Assembly: GCF_937906425.1 (NCBI RefSeq)
Contig: NZ_CALCYR010000253.1
Location: 1-10,617, forward strand
Length of the DNA stretch: 10,617 nucleotides
From: an uncultured Methanobrevibacter sp.
Lineage (GTDB): Archaea > Methanobacteriota > Methanobacteria > Methanobacteriales > Methanobacteriaceae
Reading direction: 5' to 3'
Shown piece after piece: positions 1 to 7,071 of this stretch. The notes under the pieces are model-generated. The model saw only the letters and a list, made by a program, of their open reading frames with translations, was not told the DNA's origin and searched no databases. How positions within the stretch are numbered: position 1 is the first letter of the stretch; every line of letters starts with the position of its first letter. Made by a program: the position numbers and the translations under genes.

Positions 1-1
1 C

Positions 2-517
2 GTCGGGGAAATTGCGGCGTCAACTAAGGAAGAAAACTTTAAGCGTGTCCCGCGTCAAGACGAATTAAACATAAATCCGAATGCTGCTTATTTGCACGTC
101 TGCTACAACAACACGATTTACGGCACGGAATTTCACTACGTCCCCGAAACAGGCAATGTCCCTCTTTTCGCCGACATGTCAAGCGATATGTTGAGCCGTC
201 CTGTCGACTTCAAAAAGTTTTCGCTGATTTATGCGGGCGTTCAGAAAAATTTGGGCGCGGCGGGCGTTGTAGTCGTTGTTGCAAGAAAATCGCTTATCGA
301 AAAAAGTTTGGAAACTCTCCCGACGATGTTGCGCTACGATACTTTTTACAAAAAGAATTCGCTTTACAACACTCCGCCCGCGTTTGCGATTTACATTGTC
401 GGCAAGGTCGCGGCTTGGATTAAAGGTTGCGGCGGTCTCGAAGAAATGGCGCGGCGCAATTTGATTAAGGCGAAACTTCTTTACGACGCAATCGATAATT
501 CCGACGGCTTTTATCGG
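2..517 (+). CDS. serC: Phosphoserine aminotransferase, internal fragment (both ends missing)
   Basis: PLP-dependent aminotransferase of serine (and pyridoxal phosphate) synthesis, converting 3-phosphohydroxypyruvate and glutamate to phosphoserine; cytosolic. The frame is open from base 2, so the start lies outside the window. Visible SerC signatures are NNTIYGTEF (about 104-130), a phosphate-pocket stretch VPLFADMSSDMLSRPVD (about 158-210), and the PLP-lysine motif YAGVQKNLG (lysine of QKN near 245), followed by the usual TLPTMLRYDT and NTPP segments. Homology stops after DGFYR at about 517, where the family would continue into its C-terminal domain; instead about 12 unrelated residues lead to a stop at 554-556. 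The piece is roughly half G+C with GCG, GGC and CGC codons, unlike the archaeal genes downstream. The NNTIYGTEF form is typical of Bacteroidetes, Firmicutes or related bacteria. Identity is certain; membership in this genome is doubtful. Confidence 0.9.
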
Positions 518-520
518 CGT
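505..520. other. Breakpoint: serC reading frame joins an unrelated membrane-protein frame
   Basis: Up to about 517 frame 2 reads as SerC. From 513 onward frame 3 reads IGVIVWSCLGLLLPKK and continues as a hydrophobic protein. Neither partner has its own end here, and the two frames overlap by only a few bases. This is the pattern of a blunt or micro-homology join between two unrelated genes. Composition does not change here (both sides about half G+C), but the gene content does. Confidence 0.75.
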
Positions 521-930
521 AATAGTATGGAGTTGTTTAGGTTTGTTATTGCCTAAAAAACAACTTAAATATCTGTGGTTACCCGGTGTGCTGTTCTTTT
601 TAATGGTATCGTTGTGTTATGCGTTTCATCATCATATCGGTATATTTGTACTGCTTGTGTTGTTTTCAGCGTGGATAGCCCGAGTGCAACCGGGGCCCAG
701 CTGGTGGGATGAGCTATCTACCAGACTGGTTGCATCTACGCGGAATATATTAAAAAAGATGTTTTACGTCATTCCATTTATTGCGGTTGCTAACGGCTTA
801 GTATGGACTATTGCCGATGTGGTGACGGACATCCGTTATCCGTACGCCGCCCCGCGTGCTACCGCAAAATTTATCAAACAACATCAATTGGACCGGGTTC
901 CTATTTTTGCTTCTTGGACGTTGGTGCAAC
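513..930 (+). pseudogene. Polytopic membrane protein fragment, glycosyltransferase-C-like (truncated both ends)
   Basis: The frame is open from the join at 513. It encodes about 140 residues with three strongly hydrophobic segments (around 513-545, 570-680 as a helical pair, and 760-815), then a soluble-looking stretch RYPYAAPRATAKFIKQHQLD ending in VPIFASWTLVQ at about 925. That last pattern, a YP..A.....A.FIK...L....PI segment just after the final helix, resembles the start of the C-terminal soluble region of dolichyl-phosphate-mannose-type (GT-C) glycosyltransferases. This is a resemblance only, not a firm assignment. No natural start is present: the TTG at 543 lies inside the homologous-looking sequence and has no ribosome site. 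After about 930 the frame runs through AT-rich foreign DNA to a stop at 1092-1094. Composition suggests a bacterial source, possibly proteobacterial. Confidence 0.5.
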
Positions 931-1761
931 GAGGGAAAAATGAATTTTTTCAAGAGATTTTTCATGTAAACTTTGAATTTTCAAAATATATCTCAAAAGT
1001 TCTTCATTTCCTCGATTTAACAAAGTTAAAAATAATTCATCCAAATCATCCTCATCAATTTTTATCGCGGTGGGGGCTGGTTTATACCCCCTAATTTTTT
1101 TAAGAATAGTATTTCTTAATTCAACGATTTCTTTAAACCACCGTTTATTTTTACAATTATTTTTTAATTTCTCAGCGATGCTTATACTTTCTAGAGCATA
1201 TTGTTCTAATTTTTTAAAATCTATATTTTTTTCTCCTTTTATAATTTCTATTTTAACAATATTTGCTAAATAAAAACTTTTGGTTTCTAAGGCTTCTTCG
1301 TTTTCTATTAAATTTTCTATTGAATTTATTTTTTTTAAAGTTAAATTTAAATTAAATAGCAAAAAATTTAAATCATCTTTTTCTAATTTATTTTCGTTAT
1401 TAAATAATTTTCCTTGTATTTTTAATTTTTCTATTTCATTAGTTGATTTAGCTGATAATAATTTTATTTTTTTAGCACAATCTTGATTAATCTCTTTATA
1501 TTTTTGAAGTAAATTAAAATCCATTTTTGCTTGATCATCATTTTCAATAAAAGAATTTGATATATATAAACATTCCTCAAATAAAACTTTAGCAAATAAA
1601 ATATAATGTTTTTCTTTTTTAGTAAAATTAATTTTTGCTCTATTATATAATAACTCCATAGTAAAAACGAAAATATCTAAGCGTTCTATAAAAATATCAT
1701 TTTTAACGTTTTTAAAATATTTTAATAATTGCTTAATTCTAAAAGGTGCTTTAACACTCAT
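901..1761 (-). CDS. Hypothetical protein, Lys/Asn/Glu-rich, all-helical, C-terminus cut by a join
   Basis: I do not recognise this protein. From the ATG at 1759-1761 it has 286 residues, of which roughly the last 10 (after EKIHFSL) are read from the foreign DNA left of the join. The natural C-terminus is therefore missing. It is rich in Lys, Asn, Ile, Leu and Glu, with heptad-like stretches suggesting helical hairpins. A more conserved-looking segment FYLANIVKIEIIKGEKN, then YALESISIAEKLKNN and RWFKEIVELRNTILKKI, has the feel of a repeat or MIT/TPR-like helical bundle. There is no signal peptide, membrane segment or catalytic motif. The start is uncertain: no Shine-Dalgarno site precedes the ATG, and the frame stays open upstream to a stop at 1834-1836, adding sequence such as KDSVESFLKK that looks equally coding. 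Codon use is far more AT-rich than in the archaeal genes here. A protist or other AT-rich source is possible. Confidence 0.55.
   Translation of the reverse strand: MSVKAPFRIKQLLKYFKNVKNDIFIERLDIFVFTMELLYNRAKINFTKKEKHYILFAKVLFEECLYISNSFIENDDQAKMDFNLLQKYKEINQDCAKKIKLLSAKSTNEIEKLKIQGKLFNNENKLEKDDLNFLLFNLNLTLKKINSIENLIENEEALETKSFYLANIVKIEIIKGEKNIDFKKLEQYALESISIAEKLKNNCKNKRWFKEIVELRNTILKKIRGYKPAPTAIKIDEDDLDELFLTLLNRGNEELLRYILKIQSLHEKSLEKIHFSLVAPTSKKQK
912..935. other. Breakpoint: sharp drop in G+C, second join
   Basis: Bases up to about 925 (GCTTCTTGGACGTTGGTGCA at 909-928) are GC-balanced and coding on the plus strand. From about 935 the DNA becomes extremely AT-rich and coding-like on the minus strand. 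Both the plus-strand glycosyltransferase-like frame and the minus-strand gene lose their natural C-termini at the same place, which indicates a join and not a real gene boundary. Confidence 0.7.
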
Positions 1762-2197
1762 TTTTTTAAGGAATGATTCGACACTGTCTTTTATTTTTGC
1801 TTTTTTTAGATTTTTAAGACTTTTTAATATTTTTTAATAATTTTTAATAATTTTATTTTCTTTAATTCGATTATTTGATTTATTTTAATAATTTTTAATA
1901 ATTTTTTTTATTTGATTATTTGAGTTATTTTAATAATTTTAATACTTTTAATAATTTCAATAATTTTATTTTTAAATCTTTAAATAATTGATTTTAATTT
2001 TAACAGCTATTTGCTAATCATATAGAATCAATTTAATAAAAACTCTTATTTTTATACAAAGTCTTTAATAGATTAAAAAATATATAATAAACTGTTATGT
2101 ATTTATTAAATACAAATCAATTAACTTTTCCTTTAAAAAAATTTTAAATTAACTAACTAATTATTTAACAAATCAAAAACTGATAAAGCTGATTATT
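1762..2197. other. Very AT-rich spacer before alaS, with short repeats
   Basis: No gene is convincing here apart from a possible N-terminal extension of the minus-strand gene up to 1833. The stretch is almost only A and T. It contains 10-bp repeats of the type TTTTTAATAA (1821-1850) and a 45-bp-spaced duplication beginning GATTATTTGA (1869 and 1914, with one T/G difference following). The right half, from about 1970, looks like an ordinary archaeal promoter and leader. The change from the foreign DNA to the archaeal genome must lie somewhere in this spacer or at its left edge, but composition alone does not show where. Confidence 0.6.
2079..2113 (+). promoter_or_regulatory. Candidate alaS promoter (TATA box plus small palindrome)
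   Basis: AATATATAATAAA around 2079-2091 is the best TATA-like element before alaS. Transcription would start near 2105-2115, leaving a leader of about 85-95 nt. A perfect short palindrome, GTATTT-ATT-AAATAC (2099-2113), sits about where the start site would be and could be an operator or a chance event in AT-rich DNA. The ribosome site is weak: AGCTGAT (2187-2193) differs by one base from the AGGTGAT complement to the 16S 3' end. Confidence 0.4.
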
Positions 2198-4957
2198 ATG
2201 CTTAAAATATTTGAAGAACTTGGTTATAAAGAGTACAAATGTAAAACATGTGGGAATGAGTTTTACTCCCAAGTGGAAAGAGACACATGTGGAGACGCTC
2301 CATGTGATGAATATGGATTTATTGGAAACCCTGCAACTGATAAGCCATATGACTTATACGAAATTCAAGAAACTTTTAGAAGTTTTTTAGAAAAAGAAGG
2401 TCACGAACATATATCACGTTATCCAACTTTGGCTAAAAGATGGAGGGATGATGTATTTTTAGTTGGAGCTTCAATATTTTGCTTCCAACCATGGATAACC
2501 TCTGGTTTGGTGGAACCTCCAGCTAATCCTCTTGAAGTTGAACAACCATCCATACGTCTCAATGATGTAGACAATGTTGGAAGGACCGGAAGACACATGA
2601 CATGTTTCACAATGGGTTCACACACAGTGATAAACAAGCCTGAAAACTTTATCTACTGGGAAGATGAAACCATCAGGCTTTGTCATGAATTCTTCAATTC
2701 CATCGGCATAAATACTGAGGAAATCACTTTCATCAAGTCCTGGTGGAAAGGTGGAGGTAATGAGGGCCCTTGTTATGAGGTCTGTTGCCGTGGTGTAGAG
2801 CTTGCAACCCTTGTTTTCATGCAATACAAAACCTTGGAAAACGGTGAAAGGGAAGAGATTCCAATCAAGGTTGTTGATACCGGTTATGGTTTGGAAAGGA
2901 TTGCATGGATTTCCCAAGGAACCCCTACTGCATATGACGCTTGTTTTGCTCCGGTTGTTGACAAGCTTAAAAGCATTACAGGTGTTGAAGTGAATGAGGA
3001 CATTTTGGCTCGCAATGCAGAGATTGCAGGAATGATGGATATTGAGGATATTGGAGACATCCGTGAACTTCGTGAACAGGTTGCTAAAAGTCTTGACATT
3101 TCCCTTGAGGAATATTTGGAAAATGCAGAGCCTATGGAAGCCATTTACATTATTGCAGATCATACTAGATGTCTTGCATTCATGTTGGCTGACGGCATTA
3201 TTCCATCCAATGTTAAGGAAGGTTATCTTGCAAGACTTGTTTTAAGAAGAACCATCCGTTTCATGAAGGATTTGAATATGAAGGAGTCCCTATCCGACAT
3301 CATGGAGATTCAATTGGAATTTTTAAGAGAGTTCTACCCTGAAATCGACAAGTCCCAAGAGCATATCATGAATATCATTAACCTTGAAGAGGAAAGATAT
3401 GCAAACACAATCAATAAGGGTAAAAAGACTGTAAAAAGAACAATCAAACGTCTTAAGAAAGAGGGTAAAAATTCCATGCCTTTAGAAACCTTGATTGACT
3501 TGTATGATGCTCAAGGAATGCCTCCTGAAACCGTTGAGGAAATGGCAAGTGGAGATGAGGACTTTGAGGTCTTTGTTCCTGACAATTTCTTTACAATCGT
3601 TGCTGACATGCACGAGGAGGATAAGGTGGCTAAGAAGGAATCCTTTGAGCTTGATGTTCCAAATACCAGTCTTGACTTCTATAATGATATTTATCAAAAG
3701 GAATATGATGCCAAACTTCTTGATGTAATTGAAAAGGATGGCAATGTAAACCTTATTTTTGACAGAACTATTTTCTACCCTGAAGGAGGAGGTCAACCTT
3801 CCGATATAGGTATTGTTTCAATCGACGGCAAGATTTATGAAGTAATTTACGCTGAAAAGCTAAACAATATTGTATTGCACAGATTGGCTCTTAAGTATGA
3901 CAAGGACGCTTCAGATGAGGATAAGCAAAATCAGAGAGCTGATTTGATTGCTGGATTGAAGGAATTCATAGGTGAAAATCTAAATATGGCCATCAATTGG
4001 AATAGGCGCATTACTCTTGCAAGACATCACACAGGAACTCACTTGGTAATTGCAGCTGCAAGAAAAGTCTTGGGCCAACACATTTGGCAGGCTGGTGCAC
4101 AGAAAGGCCTTGAAAGGTCACGTATCGACCTCTCTCATTACAAACGTATCACCCAGGAAGAATTGAATGAGATTGAAAAATTGGCCAATGAGTATGTTAT
4201 GGCAAATATTGATCTTGATATCAATTGGTTAAGCCGTGATGAGGCAGAGAAGAAATATGGTTTCACATTATACCAAGGTGGTGTAGTGCCAGGTTCTGAA
4301 ATCCGTGTTGTTAAAATCCCTGGAATTGATGTACAGGCTTGTGCAGGTACTCACTTGGATAGGACAGGTGAAGTCGGACCTATTAAAATCAACAAGACTG
4401 AAAGGGTTCAGGATGGTGTTGAGAGAATTGACTTCTCAGCAGGTCTTGCAGCCATTGACTCAATTCAGGCGGATAAGGAGATCCTTAGGGAAAGTTCCGG
4501 CACTTTCAGTGTAACCAATGAGCAATTGCCTAAAACCTGTGAAAGGTTCTTCAGTGAATGGAAGGCACAGAAAAATGAGATTGCAAAACTTCAAAAGGAA
4601 ATTGCTAATTTGAAGGTGGAGTCCCTTGCAAACAATACCATTGAAATCAATGGATTGAAAGTATTGAAGGAAATCATTGATGGAGACATTAAGGAACTTC
4701 AAAAGATTGCTACTGATTTCACTGACAGCGCTAAGGCGGATATTGTCTTTATTGGAAACAATGATGGTAAGATTGTTGCTGCTGCAGGTCAAGATGCAAT
4801 TGACTCTGGAATTTTGGTAAATAATATTTTAAAAGAAGCTGCTTCTGTACTTGGAGGTGGAGGAGGAGGACGTCCTACTTTAGCTCAAGGAGCAGGTCCA
4901 AATGCGGATAAAATGAGTGAAGCATTGGATTTAGCTATTGATCTTTTGAGTCAATAG
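2198..4957 (+). CDS. alaS: Alanyl-tRNA synthetase, archaeal type
   Basis: Class II aminoacyl-tRNA synthetase charging tRNA-Ala with alanine and hydrolysing mischarged Ser/Gly-tRNA; cytosolic. The 919 residues match the full archaeal length. An N-terminal zinc ribbon specific to archaeal AlaRS is visible (C15, C18, C31, C36, ending CDEYGFIGNP). The aminoacylation core follows, with a motif 2 region around R132 (GRTGRHMTCF, 128-137) and motif 3 GYGLERIAW (229-237) whose R234 is the ATP-binding arginine. The editing domain carries zinc ligands H611 and H615 (HTGTH) and C715 and H719 (CAGTH). A charged coiled-coil stretch (about 785-810) leads to the C-Ala domain with the glycine run G886-G891 followed by RP. 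The start ATG at 2198 is the only sensible one, since the ribbon begins 15 residues in. No frame damage is seen. It stands alone, with about 530 bp of spacer downstream. Confidence 0.97.
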   Translation: MLKIFEELGYKEYKCKTCGNEFYSQVERDTCGDAPCDEYGFIGNPATDKPYDLYEIQETFRSFLEKEGHEHISRYPTLAKRWRDDVFLVGASIFCFQPWITSGLVEPPANPLEVEQPSIRLNDVDNVGRTGRHMTCFTMGSHTVINKPENFIYWEDETIRLCHEFFNSIGINTEEITFIKSWWKGGGNEGPCYEVCCRGVELATLVFMQYKTLENGEREEIPIKVVDTGYGLERIAWISQGTPTAYDACFAPVVDKLKSITGVEVNEDILARNAEIAGMMDIEDIGDIRELREQVAKSLDISLEEYLENAEPMEAIYIIADHTRCLAFMLADGIIPSNVKEGYLARLVLRRTIRFMKDLNMKESLSDIMEIQLEFLREFYPEIDKSQEHIMNIINLEEERYANTINKGKKTVKRTIKRLKKEGKNSMPLETLIDLYDAQGMPPETVEEMASGDEDFEVFVPDNFFTIVADMHEEDKVAKKESFELDVPNTSLDFYNDIYQKEYDAKLLDVIEKDGNVNLIFDRTIFYPEGGGQPSDIGIVSIDGKIYEVIYAEKLNNIVLHRLALKYDKDASDEDKQNQRADLIAGLKEFIGENLNMAINWNRRITLARHHTGTHLVIAAARKVLGQHIWQAGAQKGLERSRIDLSHYKRITQEELNEIEKLANEYVMANIDLDINWLSRDEAEKKYGFTLYQGGVVPGSEIRVVKIPGIDVQACAGTHLDRTGEVGPIKINKTERVQDGVERIDFSAGLAAIDSIQADKEILRESSGTFSVTNEQLPKTCERFFSEWKAQKNEIAKLQKEIANLKVESLANNTIEINGLKVLKEIIDGDIKELQKIATDFTDSAKADIVFIGNNDGKIVAAAGQDAIDSGILVNNILKEAASVLGGGGGGRPTLAQGAGPNADKMSEALDLAIDLLSQ

Positions 4958-5160
4958 TTACATTTTTTATTTTTACTATTTTTTTATTTTTTTATTCATT
5001 ATTTTTATTCTTTTTTTAAAATTTTTCTCTTTTTTTTAATTAATTTCATTACTTTTTTTTATTTTTTAATAGTCTTTTCTTAATTGGGTTAATTGTTTTA
5101 TTTTTTTCAATTTCTTTTAATTTTATTCTTTTTTCTTTTAATTTTTTTACTATTTCCATT
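4958..5160 (+). terminator. T-rich termination region after alaS
   Basis: Directly after the stop, the plus strand carries many T runs of 5 to 9 (from about 4963 to 5060 and continuing to 5160), with no strong hairpin. This is the usual style of archaeal transcription termination. No coding sequence is visible in the stretch. Confidence 0.5.
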
Positions 5161-5172
5161 ATATTTTTGCAA

Positions 5173-5310
5173 ACCTTTAAATAAAATACTTAACATATAT
5201 TATATTATACTTACAAAAGTTTACTAAAATAGTTAAAGGCTTAATTTTTATTTTAAAATAAATTTTTAACTTATTTTTTATAAAAAATATTCAATTATAT
5301 CTTTAAATAA
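5173..5310 (+). promoter_or_regulatory. Candidate promoters for the antiporter gene
   Basis: ACCTTTAAATA (5173-5183) is preceded by purines resembling a TFB recognition element and followed by a second TATA-rich patch at 5193-5208. A further TCTTTAAATAA lies at 5300-5310. Both share the core CTTTAAATA also found before the acyltransferase gene. Either would give a long leader (about 280 nt for the first, about 155 nt for the second) running through the phased AT repeats at 5351-5475. The sequence does not decide between them. Confidence 0.35.
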
Positions 5311-5350
5311 ATTGCCTTATTTCTATTTTTTGGAAATCTTTTTATATTTT

Positions 5351-5475
5351 TTATTTAAATTTATTTAAATTTTTTTAAATTTTTTTAAATTTTTTTAAAT
5401 TTATTTAATTTTTAATTAATTTATTTTAAATTATTTTAAATTATTTTAAATTTATTTAATTTTTAATTAATTTTT
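5351..5475. repeat. AT tandem repeat array with 10-bp periodicity
   Basis: Five consecutive decamers of the form TT(A/T)TTTAAAT fill 5351-5400 (two TTATTTAAAT, then three TTTTTTAAAT). Three copies of TTATTTTAAA fill 5421-5450. In addition a 26-bp segment starting AAATTTATTTAATTTTTAAT occurs exactly at 5398-5423 and 5448-5473 (period 50). The array ends just before the antiporter start. The 10-bp spacing places A/T tracts on one face of the helix, which favours intrinsic bending. Confidence 0.8.
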
Positions 5476-5489
5476 ATTTTTTTGGTATT

Positions 5490-6686
5490 ATGTTTGATAT
5501 TAATTTAATTTTATTGCTTATTGGCGGTTTATTAATCCTAAGTGTCTTTTTAAGTAAGTTTACTTCAAAAATAGGAGTTCCTTCATTGGTTATTTTCCTA
5601 TTTATTGGGCTTATGTTTGATGCTGGAAACTTTATCCGTCCAACACTTGCCAATTATCAATTGGTTCAGTATGTAAGTATATTTGCACTGATTATCATCA
5701 TGTTTTCAGGTGGTTTGGACACTGATTTGGATGTGATGCGCCCTATTGCTAAAAAGGGTGTTTCCCTAGCTACTGTCGGTGTTTTTGTAACTGCAATTTC
5801 AATGGGGCTTCTCATTCACTTTATATTCAAATATGATTTATTGATGTCCCTGTTGTTGGGGTCAATTGTTTCATCAACAGATGCAGCAGCTGTATTTTCA
5901 ATTTTCAATTCTTCCAAAATCAAACTCAAGAACAATTTGGATAAGATTTTGGAACTTGAAAGTGCAACAAACGACCCAATGGCTTATATTCTGGTCAGTT
6001 CATTTATTTACATGATTTTAAACCCTACTGTTTCTTCATTTGATTTGATAATTCTATTTGTTCAATCATTGGTTTTTGGTATTGTAGGGGGTTTAATTCT
6101 TGGAAAGGTATTTGCAGAGATTTTATCAAAAATCAATCTTTCAGTTGAAGGTTTGTATCCTGTGCTTCTCTTTGCTTCAGCTATTCTTTCCTTTGCCATT
6201 GCAGAATCAGTTGGCGGAAATGGATTTTTAGCTGTTTATATTGCTGCACTTGTGATTGGGGATTATAAGATTAAGTTTAAAAGTGATCAGTTATCCTTCT
6301 TTGACGGTTTGGCTTGGTTAATGCAGATAATCATGTTTATTTTGTTAGGTGCATTCACCTCTCCAAAAGAGTTGATTGTGGTCATTTTCCCCGCAATTCT
6401 TATTTCAATAATGCTTATATTTATTGCAAGGCCTCTTGCAGTTTTAATTTCCCTTGCTCCATTTAGGTTGGGAAGAAGTTCAAAGGCATTTTTGGCCTGG
6501 TCTGGGGTAAAAGGAGCAGTTCCTATTGTCTTTGCATTTTATCCATTGGTGTATGGAATTCCGGGTTCCAATGTAATTTTCAATATCGTTTTGGTTATTA
6601 CATTTATTTCAGTTATTTTCCAAGGTTCAACTATTAAGTTTATGGCAAGACGTATGGGTCTTATTGAAAGTATTGGGGCAAAATAG
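5490..6686 (+). CDS. Cation:proton antiporter, CPA1 / NhaP2-like, membrane core only
   Basis: Membrane antiporter expected to exchange Na+ or K+ for H+, serving pH and ion homeostasis. The 398 residues form about 11-12 membrane helices with no soluble tail. Family motifs are FSGGLDTD (72-79), SSTDAAAVFS with the helix-break aspartate D131, and ESATNDPMA (157-165) with the paired N161-D162 that marks electroneutral CPA1 antiporters. GVKGAVPIVFA (339-349) matches the G-x-R-G-A-V-P signature, with lysine K341 where arginine is usual. NhaP2/CvrA relatives in bacteria are longer and carry C-terminal TrkA-C/CorC-type regulatory domains; here the protein ends with MARRMGLIESIGAK soon after the last helix. 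The ATG at 5490 fits the first helix (INLILLLIGGLLIL); only a weak GGT (5484-5486) precedes it. The transported ion cannot be read from the sequence. Confidence 0.88.
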   Translation: MFDINLILLLIGGLLILSVFLSKFTSKIGVPSLVIFLFIGLMFDAGNFIRPTLANYQLVQYVSIFALIIIMFSGGLDTDLDVMRPIAKKGVSLATVGVFVTAISMGLLIHFIFKYDLLMSLLLGSIVSSTDAAAVFSIFNSSKIKLKNNLDKILELESATNDPMAYILVSSFIYMILNPTVSSFDLIILFVQSLVFGIVGGLILGKVFAEILSKINLSVEGLYPVLLFASAILSFAIAESVGGNGFLAVYIAALVIGDYKIKFKSDQLSFFDGLAWLMQIIMFILLGAFTSPKELIVVIFPAILISIMLIFIARPLAVLISLAPFRLGRSSKAFLAWSGVKGAVPIVFAFYPLVYGIPGSNVIFNIVLVITFISVIFQGSTIKFMARRMGLIESIGAK

Positions 6687-6896
6687 GTATTTAATTTTTA
6701 ATTAAAACTTTTTTTTATTTTTATTTTTTTTTAATTTTATTTAAATTTTTTAAATTTATTTAATTTTTAATTAAAACTTTTTTTTATTTTTATTTTAATA
6801 ATTAATTTCTTATTTTTTCTTAATTTTTAAATTTAATCTATATTTCTTTCTTATTTTTTTAATCACTCCTCCTTTTCCCTATTTTTTTAACTTCCA
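6687..6896 (+). terminator. T-rich 3' region of the antiporter gene with a 39-bp duplication
   Basis: Runs of 8 or more T (6709-6716, 6724-6732, 6778-6785) after the stop are the likely termination signals. An exact 39-bp segment starting ATTTAATTTTTAATTAAAAC occurs twice (6689-6727 and 6758-6796, period 69), so the terminator itself appears duplicated. A pyrimidine-rich patch, ACTCCTCCTTTTCCCT (6865-6880), is unusual in this spacer. No gene is seen. Confidence 0.55.
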
Positions 6897-6918
6897 ATTG
6901 TTTTATAACAATCGTTAT
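6897..6918. promoter_or_regulatory. Two overlapping inverted repeats in the spacer before thiI
   Basis: ATTGTT-TTAT-AACAAT (6897-6912) and ATAAC-AATC-GTTAT (6905-6918) overlap and share AACAAT. They lie about 245 bp before thiI and are followed by a TATA-like TATATTTATAAAT (6917-6929). This could be a compound protein-binding site or chance symmetry in AT-rich DNA. Confidence 0.3.
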
Positions 6919-7071
6919 ATTTATAAATTAAAAAAAAGATAATATTAAAAGGATTAAATATTAAAAAAGTATAAAACTATTTAAAAATAAATTTAAATTA
7001 TATAAATTATTAAAAATGTTTTTATTTTAGTTTAAGTCTTTTAAATAAATTAATAATTTGATTGTACGGTG

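Noticed and set aside
1..935. Horizontal transfer or genomic island explaining the bacterial fragments
   Set aside because: Both genes are cut at both ends at the same coordinates, without mobility genes, tRNA target or flanking repeats. Chimerism is simpler, though reads are needed to prove it.
513..1094. Taking the frame from TTG 543 to 1094 as an intact 183-residue membrane protein
   Set aside because: The hydrophobic protein-like part begins upstream at the join and ends near 930; the last 50 or so codons are read through the complement of the AT-rich minus-strand gene.
1070..1486. Two plus-strand open frames (1070-1273 and 1280-1486) rich in Phe, Leu and Ser
   Set aside because: They are antisense images of the Lys/Asn/Glu-rich minus-strand gene; the Phe/Leu/Ser bias comes from its AT-rich codons.
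2618..3163. 181-codon open frame on the minus strand inside alaS
   Set aside because: It lies wholly opposite a perfectly conserved alaS, has no ribosome site, and reads as an antisense shadow of low-complexity composition.
4958..5489. Small gene or tRNA in the 530-bp spacer after alaS
   Set aside because: No cloverleaf-like GC stems and no open frame with ribosome site were seen; the stretch is T runs, candidate TATA boxes and AT repeats.
6846..6880. AGGAGG-like sequence on the minus strand at 6865-6880 followed by GTG and a short open frame
   Set aside because: The GTG is only about one base from the AGGAGG, too close for initiation, and the peptide would be about 18 residues of Lys/Ile. 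Treated as a pyrimidine-rich patch in the spacer.
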